Assembly (NCBI GenBank): GCA_965262665.1
Contig: CBDHFR010000004.1
Coordinates: forward strand, 2,418,001 to 2,482,000
DNA from: CBDBND01 sp965262665
Lineage (GTDB): Bacteria > Pseudomonadota > Alphaproteobacteria > Rhodospirillales > Rhodospirillaceae
Length of the DNA stretch: 64,000 nt
Direction: 5' to 3'
In this document: piece after piece, positions 45,493-54,346 of the stretch
How positions within the stretch are numbered: the first letter of the stretch is position 1
How the letters are laid out: each line of letters starts with the position of its first letter
Notes under the pieces: model-generated
Seen by the model: only the letters and a program-made list of their open reading frames with translations
Told to the model about the DNA's origin: nothing
The model's database searches: none
Position numbers and translations under genes: made by a program

Positions 45493-45625
45493 AACCGGAA
45501 CACCGGAACATTGGCGAGAATGCAGGGATTCGCCGTGACCGCAACCGGAACACGAGAGGAAAGATGTTCCGGTTAAGAACACGCTGAATCCCCCTGAATT
45601 CAACGGCTGTTCCGGTGTTCCGGTT
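45493..45625. repeat. Nested inverted-repeat site built from ccggaaca units
   Basis: An 18-bp sequence, aaccggaacaccggaaca, at 45493-45510 has a perfect inverted copy at 45608-45625. Inside lies a second inverted pair, aaccggaaca at 45543-45552 and its complement at 45565-45574. In all, six ccggaaca units are arranged symmetrically around about 45559. It lies between the AlpA operon and the upstream island gene, in a stretch (45073-45678) with no other supported gene. It looks like a protein-binding array, such as an origin, an operator or an excisionase site. Confidence 0.7.
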
Positions 45626-45678
45626 TAATACCCACTCTGGGAAAGGCCACATACTGTTGCCTCCTCTGGGCTCTGGGC

Positions 45679-46479
45679 TTAATTGGAAGCCTGTCGCCAT
45701 CGCTCCAAGAGTTTCGATCCTTTTTTCTTCCTAGTCCACGCACTCTGCGCCGTGTCCAGGGGTAATTCTAGCCCCTCTTTTTTAAACGCGGCAACCACTG
45801 CGTCGCAGGCTGATTCTGCATTCAACTTTTTCGGCTCTGCGTTGCGGGTCGGATTCCTCCCTGTCTCATAGACGAGAGCCGCGACAGCGCGGACGATCCA
45901 GTGGTTACGGAACCAATATTCCCGGGGACGCCCCCGCTTCCTCTTGGGATTTTCCAACCGTGATTGGGCCGACCACTTCCTCAACTCCTTCGGGATCGGT
46001 TCGCCGTTCTGATCAAACAAGCCGAGAAGGGTTCTCAGAACGCGTTGTCCGATCCACGCTTTTTCGTCTGAGCGATTTGCGTAGTCGGTCAGAACCGGGC
46101 ATTGCAGGCGCCAACCCTGCTGGTATAGGTAGAACAAGCGTTCCGCCCACGCGTCTAAAGGAGAATGGTCCTTTCTGAGTTTGCTTTCAGAATCTGGAAC
46201 CTCTGTTCCAAACAGCAGTCCATGCGCTCGTTCGACCGTCTCGTCGAATGAGACTTCCTTAGAGGAGTCGACTTCACTTTTTGGCCGGTGAAGGTACACC
46301 CCATGGTACAAAACGGCTGTTGGGCCGCTAGGATAAGAACGCATAATTTCAGTCCGCAGTGAATCATTGTCCAGGCGGACGCAGGCGTCGTAGAACATGT
46401 CCAGTTGGATTGATGATAGGCCGGCAGGCGGAGCGCAGGGGCATTGCGATCTGCGCTTGTTAGTAGGGCTTGCACTCAT
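45679..46479 (-). CDS. Island hypothetical protein
   Basis: 266 residues from ATG 46479, chosen because CGGGAGGAG lies directly upstream; the open frame continues further back without signals. Recognisable only as a soluble protein with a Cys-rich N-terminus (RRSQCPCAPPAG), a Trp-rich middle (DAWAERLFYLYQQGWRLQCP) and a basic linker (NPKRKRGRPREYWFRNHWIV). The basic stretch suggests nucleic-acid binding. No domain is recognised. It lies upstream of the inverted-repeat site and on the same strand as the AlpA operon, so it may be its regulator or replication partner. Confidence 0.65.
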   Translation of the reverse strand: MSASPTNKRRSQCPCAPPAGLSSIQLDMFYDACVRLDNDSLRTEIMRSYPSGPTAVLYHGVYLHRPKSEVDSSKEVSFDETVERAHGLLFGTEVPDSESKLRKDHSPLDAWAERLFYLYQQGWRLQCPVLTDYANRSDEKAWIGQRVLRTLLGLFDQNGEPIPKELRKWSAQSRLENPKRKRGRPREYWFRNHWIVRAVAALVYETGRNPTRNAEPKKLNAESACDAVVAAFKKEGLELPLDTAQSAWTRKKKGSKLLERWRQASN

Positions 46480-47229
46480 CGGCGATCTCCTCCCGACCAG
46501 TTTGGGACGGCGGGTTTTTTGGGTCCAAAAAAACCTCGATAACGGCATTGTAACGCTACTGGAAACTTTGGGTTCCGAAAAACCTCCCCCACCACCGTGT
46601 GATAAAAATTGATTAAACCAATGGGATCGCAGGGTCCGCCGCACCCCGCCGCCGCCCTCGCACAAGTGAGAACCCCGTCCGCGTTTTATTTCGCCGCACG
46701 CTCAACCACTTGTGTCAGGACAAAATCAAAATATTTCAGGACTTAGACGGCTTTAGGTAGGGGGTGACACAGCCCTGTGTCAGTAATCATGCTTTCAGCA
46801 GCCATGACGCGAACCCCGACCAGGACCCACCACTTGAAAGGGTTCCCTATGGCAATCCACGTCCCGTGAGACATTCGGATGCATAGGTACTTCGCGCGGG
46901 CGCGAGCAGAAACCGGATCGCCCCCGGGTCGATCGGGTCGGGCGGGTCCCCTTTTCGGCTTTTCCAGTGCGCCTCATCATCATCGTGGCGTCGCACTACC
47001 GGTGGAGTGTCGGCGTAGTGCATTTGGCATGGGGTTGGGGTCAAATGCTCGATAAATCACATTATCGCGCATTTTGCCTGCGTCGGTCTTGCGGTTGAGA
47101 TGGATGGGCAGGCGAGAACGCGACAGTGTGGATGTAGACGTTACCAAACCACTTCTTCTGGGGACGCCCCAGCTTCACAGAGGCATCTCGACCTGCACTC
47201 TAAAAGTGAATTGGCACTCATTGGCGGTC
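46480..47229. other. Non-coding region between island gene and integrase
   Basis: No supported gene. A perfect hairpin tgacacag-cc-ctgtgtca lies at 46765-46782 without a T run. The remaining open frames are short and lack ribosome sites. Confidence 0.4.
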
Positions 47230-48417
47230 CTACCCTGCAGGACGCGCCATCGCCACCACTTCTCCGCCCCCGTTTAGATACGCCGCCCACTGGTTCAACA
47301 GCGCACGGCGCTTCTCAAGCAGAGAGGAACGGGCATAGGCCGCCTCGACGGCAGATCCAACCGAATGCGCCAGAGACAACTCCATCACTGCGTGGGGCGC
47401 GTTTGTGCATTCTGCCGCCCAGTCGCGAAAACTAGAGCGGAAACCATGCACTGTCGCGCGATCGGCAACCCCCAGTTTACGCAGCAACCTAGTCAGGGTT
47501 AAATCGCTCATAAGCCCGCCGCGACGCCCCGGCGACGGGAACAGCAATCCGCTTCCATCGTGGATATCCCGCGCACTCTCGAGGATCGCCATTGCCTGCG
47601 GCGATAGTGGAACCCGGTGTTCCGCATTCGCCTTCATGCGCTCACCAGGTATGCGCCACTCCTCCGCCTCTAAATCGATTTCGTCCCAGACCGCGCCGCG
47701 CGCCTCGCCCGAGCGAGCAGCCGTCAGGATCAGGAACTCGAGGCACAGTTTCGATGCCGGAGACGCCTGGGCGCAATGTACGGCCTGGATCAGCCCACCG
47801 ACCTCCCGGTAGGGCAATGCCCGAAAATGGTTTCTGACGCGCGGCATTGGCGGCAAGGCGCCGTCGAGCTCCTCGCCCGCGACATTGCGGTCGATATAAT
47901 CGTGCGCCATCGACCACTTGAGCACGGTACGGATGCGCTGGCGAACGCGCCGCGCGGTTTCAGCCTTTGATCCCCATATCGGCGTCAGCACGCGCAGCAA
48001 GTCGGTGCGCCCGATCCGATCCACGGTCATGTTCCCGATAACGGGGAACACATGGCGTTCCAGCGACTGCCACCATGTCGCCTCATGTTTGGCGTTGCGC
48101 CAACGCGGGCGGTTCGCCTCGTAGACACGCTTGGCAGCCTCGGAAAACGTCGGGGTAGCGGTCTTTCGCTTCTGGGCGAGGGGGTCAACACCTTTTGCCA
48201 CCAGTGAGCGATTGCGGGCCGCGGCCTCTCTCGCCTCGGCGAGCCCCGTGTCCGGAAACCTTCCCAGACCGAGATCGCGCCGTCGGCCTGCAATGGTGAT
48301 TCTCTGGATCCAGGATTTCGTACCAGCACGGGTGACATTCAGGTACAACCCGTCGCCGTCGCCGTGCATTCCCGGCTTGGAAAGGCTTCGAAGACGCGCA
48401 GCCGTAAGTTTTCCCAT
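47230..48417 (-). CDS. int: P4-like tyrosine-recombinase integrase
   Basis: 395 residues. The N-terminal DUF4102 arm-binding domain (GDGLYLNVTRAGTKSWIQRI, DLGLGRFPDTGLAEAREAA) is followed by a core-binding domain and the catalytic domain, with Arg in LTAARSGEARG, H-x-x-R in VHGFRSSFRDW, the second His in LAHSVGSAV and Tyr in EAAYARS. All five residues are present, so it should be active. It should insert or excise the island by recombination at a specific chromosomal site. Its 5' end faces queC, placing an attachment site probably at 48420-48565. Confidence 0.9.
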   Translation of the reverse strand: MGKLTAARLRSLSKPGMHGDGDGLYLNVTRAGTKSWIQRITIAGRRRDLGLGRFPDTGLAEAREAAARNRSLVAKGVDPLAQKRKTATPTFSEAAKRVYEANRPRWRNAKHEATWWQSLERHVFPVIGNMTVDRIGRTDLLRVLTPIWGSKAETARRVRQRIRTVLKWSMAHDYIDRNVAGEELDGALPPMPRVRNHFRALPYREVGGLIQAVHCAQASPASKLCLEFLILTAARSGEARGAVWDEIDLEAEEWRIPGERMKANAEHRVPLSPQAMAILESARDIHDGSGLLFPSPGRRGGLMSDLTLTRLLRKLGVADRATVHGFRSSFRDWAAECTNAPHAVMELSLAHSVGSAVEAAYARSSLLEKRRALLNQWAAYLNGGGEVVAMARPAG

Positions 48418-48565
48418 TGCTTTATCCCAACACTGATCCCCACGTATAGTGTTAGAATATGGGGGAATAGGTAAGCATGTTCAAGAATGGAATCAGGTAA
48501 AATCCACCAATTTAAAGGGTTTTTTATAATCCTCAGGAACCATACAAAATAGATGATGGTGGAGT

Positions 48566-48670
48566 ATGCCACCACCGGCTAGAAAAAGCACGGGCGAAAT
48601 CCGCCGATATTTTCAAGTCACTGAAGAACAAAAAGTACCGCTATTTCAACGCTTTGAAAATCTATCTTGA
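48566..48670 (+). CDS. Possible 34-residue peptide upstream of queC
   Basis: ATG 48566 with GGTGGAG immediately upstream opens a 34-codon frame (MPPPARKSTGEIRRYFQVTE, ending in RFENLS) that stops 30 bp before queC. It is basic at the N-terminus. It might be a real small protein, the truncated start of a gene cut by the island, or an upstream leader. No homology is recognised. Confidence 0.3.
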   Translation: MPPPARKSTGEIRRYFQVTEEQKVPLFQRFENLS

Positions 48671-48700
48671 CCTTAAGTATTGGCTGGTCAAAGTGCGCCC

Positions 48701-49405
48701 ATGACAACAGCGAAAGTAGCATTGGTTCTCTTCTCCGGGGGTCAGGATTCAACCACATGTTTGGCCTGGGCCCTGGACCGTTATGCCGCCGTCGAAACGG
48801 TTGGCTTTGACTACGGCCAACGTCATCGCGTGGAACTGGACTGCCGTCGGGACGTACTCAACCAGCTGCGGGAGCACTTTCCGAAGTGGGCCGCCAAGCT
48901 TGGCCCTGATCATCTGGTCGATATCCGGTTCCTGAGCGGCCTTGGTGAAACAGCTATGACCCACGATGTTGAAATCGAAACAACAGAGGCGGGTTTGCCT
49001 TCCACGTTCGTCCCCGGTCGAAATCTGACATTCCTCACCGCGGCATCCGGTCTCGCCTTTCGGCGTGGCATTACCACCTTGGTCGGTGGCATGTGTGAAA
49101 CCGATTATTCAGGGTATCCTGATTGCCGGTGCGCAACCATCGATGCGCAAGAAAAAGCCCTGTCTTTGGGCTTAGACCGCCCGTTCAAAATAGAAACGCC
49201 GCTCATGCATCTGAATAAAGCTGCAACCTGGAAACTCGCTCAAGATTTGGGCGGCGGCGCCTTGATTGAGCTCATCATCGACCATACCCACAGCTGTTAT
49301 CTTGGTGACCGCGACCACAAGCATGCATGGGGTTACGGCTGCGGTAGTTGTCCCGCGTGTGAACTCCGAGCAAAAGGTTTTCTGCGCTATCGCGAGGCGG
49401 CATGA
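48701..49405 (+). CDS. queC: QueC, 7-cyano-7-deazaguanine (preQ0) synthase
   Basis: 234 residues. The N-terminal PP-loop ATP site VLFSGGQDSTTCLAWALDRY and the C-terminal zinc site CGYGCGSCPACELRAKGF are both intact, with FVPGRNLTFLTAASGLAF and GGMCETDYSGYPDC in between. QueC converts 7-carboxy-7-deazaguanine to preQ0 with ATP and ammonia, the last step before reduction to preQ1. ATG 48701 is chosen; a TTG seven codons earlier is possible. The stop overlaps the queE start (ATGA). Confidence 0.93.
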   Translation: MTTAKVALVLFSGGQDSTTCLAWALDRYAAVETVGFDYGQRHRVELDCRRDVLNQLREHFPKWAAKLGPDHLVDIRFLSGLGETAMTHDVEIETTEAGLPSTFVPGRNLTFLTAASGLAFRRGITTLVGGMCETDYSGYPDCRCATIDAQEKALSLGLDRPFKIETPLMHLNKAATWKLAQDLGGGALIELIIDHTHSCYLGDRDHKHAWGYGCGSCPACELRAKGFLRYREAA

Positions 49406-50037
49406 CGTATTCGGTCAAAGAAATCCACTACACCTTGCAGGGCGAAGGCGCGCGCACCGGCAGGGCGACTGTATTCTGCCGGTTTGCAGGCTGCAACCTT
49501 TGGTCTGGCCGGGAAGTAGACCGAGCCACAGCCCAATGCCGATTTTGCGATACAGAGTTCATCGGCACCGATGGCGAGGGCGGCGGTACTTTCGAAACCC
49601 CTGTGGATCTGGCACTGAAGATTGCGGGCTACTGGCCCCAAAATTCCAGTGGACGGCGTTATGTTGTCTTTACCGGGGGTGAGCCCTTGCTTCAGCTTGA
49701 TGAAACACTGGTCACGGCCATGCATGGGCAGGGTTTTGAAGTGGCCATTGAGACCAACGGCACCGTACCTGTGCCTGAGGGTGTTGACTGGGTCTGCGTC
49801 AGTCCTAAGGCGGGGGTAGAGCAGATTGTGATCTCCGGCCATGAACTCAAAATCGTTCACCCGCAGCGCGGTCTTGATCCCCTCACCCTACAAAAGCAGA
49901 ACTTCGGCCGCCGGTTTGTACAGCCTATGGACGGGCCTGACTATCAGCAGAGTTTGCAAACCTGCATCGCGTTCTGCCGCCAAAATCCAACTTGGTGCCT
50001 CAGCCTGCAAACACACAAAGTGCTGGGAATCCCGTAG
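49402..50037 (+). CDS. queE: QueE, 7-carboxy-7-deazaguanine synthase (Cx14CxxC type)
   Basis: 211 residues of the radical-SAM QueE family. The iron-sulfur Cys motif has the long form: Cys in FAGCNLWSGREVDR, then fourteen residues to QCRFCDTEF, that is C-x14-C-x2-C rather than C-x3-C-x2-C. This is a known QueE variant of Proteobacteria. YTLQGEGARTGRATVFCRFA and VFTGGEPLLQL are conserved. It converts 6-carboxytetrahydropterin (the QueD product) to 7-carboxy-7-deazaguanine. It is translationally coupled to queC and converges with the DUF928 gene. Confidence 0.93.
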   Translation: MTYSVKEIHYTLQGEGARTGRATVFCRFAGCNLWSGREVDRATAQCRFCDTEFIGTDGEGGGTFETPVDLALKIAGYWPQNSSGRRYVVFTGGEPLLQLDETLVTAMHGQGFEVAIETNGTVPVPEGVDWVCVSPKAGVEQIVISGHELKIVHPQRGLDPLTLQKQNFGRRFVQPMDGPDYQQSLQTCIAFCRQNPTWCLSLQTHKVLGIP

Positions 50038-50770
50038 TCAGCTGATCAGGCTAAGCAATCCGGTTCAAGCCCGAACCGTAACAAAGTTTACTTATTCACT
50101 ACGTTCGAATGCAGCAACTTCTGCCAAGTCGATTTGTTCCAAAAGAGACGCCCGTTGATTGCGATACATGGATTGACCCGGATTCGAGTCCACCAGATTG
50201 GACACGGCGTCCAATGCGTCATACCACAGACCTTGTGATGCGAGTGACGATGCGCCTTCGCTTTGGGCAGCGGCTTGCGTTGTGGACGACGGATCCACGT
50301 ACATAATCAATCCACGCGAAAAGACATCCTTAGAGCGGTTCTCCGGATCAACCATCAAGGAGACTGACCACTCGTATTCCACATCCGGCGAAAGACGGAC
50401 GTTATGATCGGCCAAATTCAGCGCATGAAGCCCCGGTTCAATTCCGCCGTCAAAATTGACCTGCAGCGTGGGATCGTCATCCATGTCGTTCAACAGGGAT
50501 ACCGATAAACTGTAGGTTTCGATGGGATTAGAAATATACCAATAGAGCACGGGCTGTTCTGTCGCGGTCAAGCCAGTGTGATCTGGTGCAAGCACGCTGA
50601 CCATGGGCACGTCATCATCGGTGCCGCGTGTGCTGCCGCCTATGCGCCCACCGAGGGCGCCCCTTGAAGGTGGCTGATACATGGGCATTGCGTATAGCAT
50701 GGCACTCGAATTTGCGAACCTGTCAGGAATTTTGTGTTTATGAGCGCTAGGATGTCCAAAGGAGGACAAT

Positions 50771-52006
50771 ATGGCGAGCAGGCACAAACCGGTGGTTCCA
50801 GACGAGCTACTGGATCGACTATTGGGTGGATCGGACGCGCTTGAGGCATTTCAAAGCGGCGATCTGGTCCAGGATCTGAAGAAGGCACTGGCGGAACGCA
50901 TCCTCAATGCCGAGCTGGATCAGCATCTCGACGACGAAGACGAGCAGTCCAGCGGCAACCACCGCAACGGCCATAGTCGTAAGAGGGTGCTCACCGACGA
51001 TGGCCGGATGGAGTTGTCGATTCCCCGGGATCGGCAAGGTCGATTCGATCCAAAGCTTGTCGAGAAGCACTGCCGGCGCTTGCCGGGGTTCGACGACAAG
51101 GTGATCTCGATGTATGCCCGCGGCATGTCGGCCCGCGAGATCCAGGGTCACGTGCGGGAACTCTACGGCATCAAGGTCTCCCCGGAACTGATCTCCAAGG
51201 TCACCGATGCCGTTCTCGACGAACTGGCGGCCTGGCAGTCGCGGCCGTTGGAGTCGGTCTATGCCATCGTCTACTTCGATGCGGTGCGGGTGAAGATCCG
51301 TGACGAAGGGCTGGTCAAAAACAAGGCGGTCTATCTCGCCATCGGTTACACCTGCGACGGCTACAAGCAGATATTGGGGATGTGGGTCGAGCAGACCGAG
51401 GGGGCCAAGTTCTGGCTGAGCGTCATGAATGACCTGAAGGCTCGGGGTCTTAAGGACATCCTGATCGCGGTGGTGGATGGTCTGAGCGGCTTTCCGGAAG
51501 CCATTGAGACGGCCTATCCGCGGACTCTGGTCCAGACCTGCATCGTGCATCTGATCCGCAACTCGATGGCCTACGGTTCCTGGAAGGAGCGCAAGCTCAG
51601 CGCCGCTGCGCTGAAGGCCATCTACCAGGCGGAGAATGCCGGTGCCGCTCTGGCGGTCCTGGCGGCCCTGGCGGCGTTTGAGGCGGGCGAGTGGGGCCGG
51701 AAGTATCCGGCCATCGCCAGGAGCTGGCGGCGCCAATGGGAGCAGGTCATTCCCTTCTTTGCCTTCTCGGCGCCGATCCGCAGGGTGATCTACACGACCA
51801 ACGCCGTTGAGAGCTTGAACAGTACCGTACGACGGGCGGTGCGGAGCAAAGGCCACTTTGCCCACGACGACGCGGCCAAGAAGCTGATCTATCCGGCCTT
51901 ACGGGGCGTTGCGGCAAAGTGGAAACGGCCGCCTCAATTCTGGTGGCAGGTGAAAGGCGAATTTGCCATCCGCTTCGAGGAGCGGTTTAGAATGGTCCAA
52001 GGGTGA
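50771..52006 (+). CDS. IS256-family transposase
   Basis: 411 residues, intact. Features are the N-terminal AERILNAELDQHLDDED, the DDE residues (VYFDAVRVKIRD; AVVDGLSGFPEAIETAYP; TTNAVESLNSTVRRAVRSKG) and the C(2)H-type region TCIVHLIRNSM typical of Mutator/IS256 transposases. Start ATG 50771 with AAAGGAGG upstream. Likely active and able to excise or copy the element. Confidence 0.95.
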   Translation: MASRHKPVVPDELLDRLLGGSDALEAFQSGDLVQDLKKALAERILNAELDQHLDDEDEQSSGNHRNGHSRKRVLTDDGRMELSIPRDRQGRFDPKLVEKHCRRLPGFDDKVISMYARGMSAREIQGHVRELYGIKVSPELISKVTDAVLDELAAWQSRPLESVYAIVYFDAVRVKIRDEGLVKNKAVYLAIGYTCDGYKQILGMWVEQTEGAKFWLSVMNDLKARGLKDILIAVVDGLSGFPEAIETAYPRTLVQTCIVHLIRNSMAYGSWKERKLSAAALKAIYQAENAGAALAVLAALAAFEAGEWGRKYPAIARSWRRQWEQVIPFFAFSAPIRRVIYTTNAVESLNSTVRRAVRSKGHFAHDDAAKKLIYPALRGVAAKWKRPPQFWWQVKGEFAIRFEERFRMVQG

Positions 52007-52127
52007 GCGCGATCCTCGTGCTGCCAGTCAGCCATCCAACGGCGCCCTCCCTCCAGGAGCTTCCCTTCGGGACTCCTCCTGGACCGAGGACATCGCCGGC
52101 TGGCATGGGTTTATCACCAGGGTCGCT

Positions 52128-52159
52128 CACAAACCAGGGAACGGGTTCCCTGGTTTGTG
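52128..52159 (+). terminator. Perfect 15-bp hairpin inside IS256, terminator-like
   Basis: cacaaaccagggaac and its exact complement flank a two-base gg loop at 52128-52159, followed by taaatc rather than a T run. It lies between the transposase stop and the right end of IS256. It may block read-through into or out of the element or act as a transposition-related secondary structure. Function inferred only from symmetry. Confidence 0.5.
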
Positions 52160-52340
52160 TAAATCAGCTCACACACAAAGTTTCTGACACTCACGAATTT
52201 GCCTGCACTAATTCTGTTGGTTGTTGTACTTGCGCTTGGGCAGGGGTTACGAGAGAACAGGCCAATACCCAGATCCCTGTATATGCCATCATGAGAAAGC
52301 GATTCTTCGCTAATACAATTTGCTCCACCATCAGTGCCTC

Positions 52341-54334
52341 CTAATGGACAGATTGCATTCGTGATGAGTGTGGTCTTACCAAGTATATCTTAACATCTTG
52401 TTCCTTACCTTTCAGCGATACTGAACCGACAGGAACCGTTTCATACGTACTATCCAGATATCCGAACGTGGATTCTCCAATGAGTATGCGACATGCGGCT
52501 TCTGGATCCGACGGATCAACTAAAGCCTTATCATAACTTTCCAGCCTGGCGACGGTGTTAACGGTATCGCCGATCACAGTGTAATCAAGTCTTTCTGCAC
52601 TGCCTAAACCACCGGCAACTAAGGAGCCTGTATGAATGCCGACACGCATACCGATCGTCGGTTGGCCTTCGGATTGTCATTGTTCGTTTAATCCATCGAG
52701 TACGTCAGCCATGGCCAGAGCGCAATCCACTGCTGAGCGGGCATCAGCGGCTATTTCCTCTTCTGTTTCTCGCTTATTTGGCACACCAAATACCGCCATA
52801 ATGGCGTCACCAATAAACTTGTCGATTACACCGCCATGAGCAATGACAACGTCTGACATTGCCTCCATATAACGAATCAACCACTCCATGAGTTGCGACG
52901 GATCCATATTTTCGGATACCGAGGTAAAGCCCTTAAGATCTGTAAACAGCAGTGTTGCTGTAATTCTTTGCGGTTTGGGTCTGCCCCCATCCATAAATTC
53001 ATCGCGCTGTTTCCATAGATTCTCAGCGACATCGCTGGACACATGGCGGGAGAAAATGCCCATTAATTCTCCCCTTTGCCGGCTCTCCTGCTGTGTCACG
53101 TAAGACATAATGACAAAGGCGGCGATAAACCAAGACAAGGCGGATGGAAATATAGGTATCCACAACCCGGTTAGAAAAAGAGCACTGGCAGCACTCCAGA
53201 TAACAGCGATCCCTGCGATCGCGAGCACTGCGAACCGAAAAGCGGAGCGTGTAAAGTAACCAAGGGCTGCGCCAAGCATACTCCACAGCCACACCAATAA
53301 AGTTTCCTGGCGGTCGCTGAGAAAGGAAATGGGCGGCCTACCGTCAAGCCCATGCCGCAACAACTGATCCACCAGATGGGCGTGGACTTCTATGCCGTAA
53401 ATGGATTGGTCAAACGTGACATCGCTGCTGAACGGTGTGAAAAAGAAATCCTTTACACTTTCCGCTGTTACACCAACGATGACGACACGTTCTTCAAAAA
53501 ACTCGGGATCAACTTTTCCGTCATATACGTCAGATAGAGATTGAGTTAGGAATGGTATCCTCCTGCTTCCACCGACATAGTCCATCATGATTTGGTAGCC
53601 GCTTGCATCTGCGCCAACATAACCGCCATCGTTTTGCTCAAATGGAAGAAGAACAATTGGAGCAGATGCGGTGTCGTTCTCTGTAGTCTGTTCTTCTGAT
53701 GCGCATGGACCGAACATCAGGTTGTTCGCCTCGGTTCCATCGGACTGCAGGCATACGGAGTCGTTAAAAAGATAGCGCGCTGCCAATTGAAGACCGAAAC
53801 CGGTTCCAAACCGTCCCAAATCGTTATTGAGAAACAACAGTCCCCGCCGGACGACGCCACCCGGGTCCAATACCACATCCGCAAATCCGGTTTGGTTGGT
53901 CTCCAGCAATATATCCGGTGGAGGAATGCCTTCAAATTCCGCTTCCCGAAATTTGTAGACCATGTAGATGTTGTTGTGCGTTAAGAGCGTGTTGTTGAGT
54001 GCCTCATGCCTTGCACCGCTGCGATAAATATCGGCACCAACAGTACGAGGTTTACCCGCAGCAATCATTTCTAATGTTTCAGCGAGAATTTCGTCAGATA
54101 TCGGCCAGTCAAAACGGTTTAGATCTCCTTCAGTTGCCCCGACCAAAACGACCCTGGGCGTAATATTTCCTGCGCCGGCTGGCTTTGTATAAAAGAGTCA
54201 TAGACGAACAGATCAGCCCATTCGAACAATCCCTGTCTAGCAGCTGTCGAAATTGTGATAAAAATCAGGTGTGCCAAAACCGTCGCGACAACGAGCGGAT
54301 ACCGTCTTAGCCAAGCTTGAACATTGGCCATCAT
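52341..54334 (-). pseudogene. CHASE2-domain class III adenylate/guanylate cyclase, frameshift plus in-frame TGA
   Basis: N-terminal membrane helix (YPLVVATVLAHLIFITIST), then a CHASE2 sensor (FVYDSFIQSQPAQEI, PRVVLVGATEGDLNRFDWPI), three central membrane helices, and a class III cyclase domain (LLFTDLKGFTSVSENM, FIGDAIMAVFG, IGDTVNTVARLE). A one-base loss near 54165-54172 shifts the frame between the two CHASE2 parts. A TGA at 52677-52679 stands where cyclases have Trp (LNEQ-stop-QSEGQPTIGMRVGIHTG). The intact product would be about 663 residues. It would sense a periplasmic signal and make a cyclic nucleotide. It is 12 bp after the CHAT gene and 9 bp before DUF928. Confidence 0.85.
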
Positions 54335-54346
54335 GTTAATCCGTGG

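Larger units (their letters stand above)
37667..48565. mobile_element. Putative integrated island between queD and queC
   Basis: Between queD (minus) and queC-queE (plus) lie a P4-like integrase at the right edge, an AlpA-like regulator, primase-type genes, IS5-type and IS1182 pieces and a symporter, none related to queuosine. This gene content is that of a chromosomal island. The integrase is nearest queC, so one attachment site should lie at about 48420-48565. I could not find a convincing direct repeat matching it near 37670-38000, so the borders are inferred from gene content only. Confidence 0.5.
50716..52193 (+). mobile_element. IS256-family element (1478 bp) with 9-bp target duplication
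   Basis: The 9-bp sequence cgaatttgc lies directly outside both ends (50707-50715 and 52194-52202). Terminal inverted repeats are imperfect: tgtcaggaattttgtgt at the left, and tgtcagaaactttgtgt read inward at the right. A complete transposase gene lies inside. The insertion splits the DUF928 gene in its signal-peptide-proximal part. Confidence 0.93.
50092..52331 (-). pseudogene. DUF928-like secreted protein interrupted by IS256
   Basis: The 5' part runs from ATG 52331 (TAGGAGG upstream) and encodes a signal peptide (AYTGIWVLACSLVTPAQAQ) up to ELVQANS. IS256 (50716-52193) then intervenes, and the chain continues as SSAMLYAMPMYQPPSRGALG, VSVLAPDHTGLTATEQPVLY then WYISNP and SPDVEYEWSVSLMVDPENRS to the stop at 50092. 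Removing the IS and one copy of cgaatttgc restores one frame of 250 codons. The pattern (APxxTGLTxxxxPxLYWYIS, then a Y-x-W-S-V strand) fits DUF928. It is the last gene of the TPS-CHAT operon, 9 bp after the cyclase. Confidence 0.82.

Noticed and set aside
45434..45700. 88-codon minus-strand frame across the inverted-repeat site
   Set aside because: It reads through the palindromic array and has no ribosome site; the array itself is the better explanation.
50819..51865. 348-codon minus-strand frame opposite the IS256 transposase
   Set aside because: Antisense shadow; the plus strand carries all three DDE residues and a strong ribosome site.
29811..52679. Reassignment of TGA to Trp
   Set aside because: TGA ends several genes at ATGA overlaps (17583, 17957, 49402), and all intact genes use TGG for Trp, so the standard bacterial code fits better.
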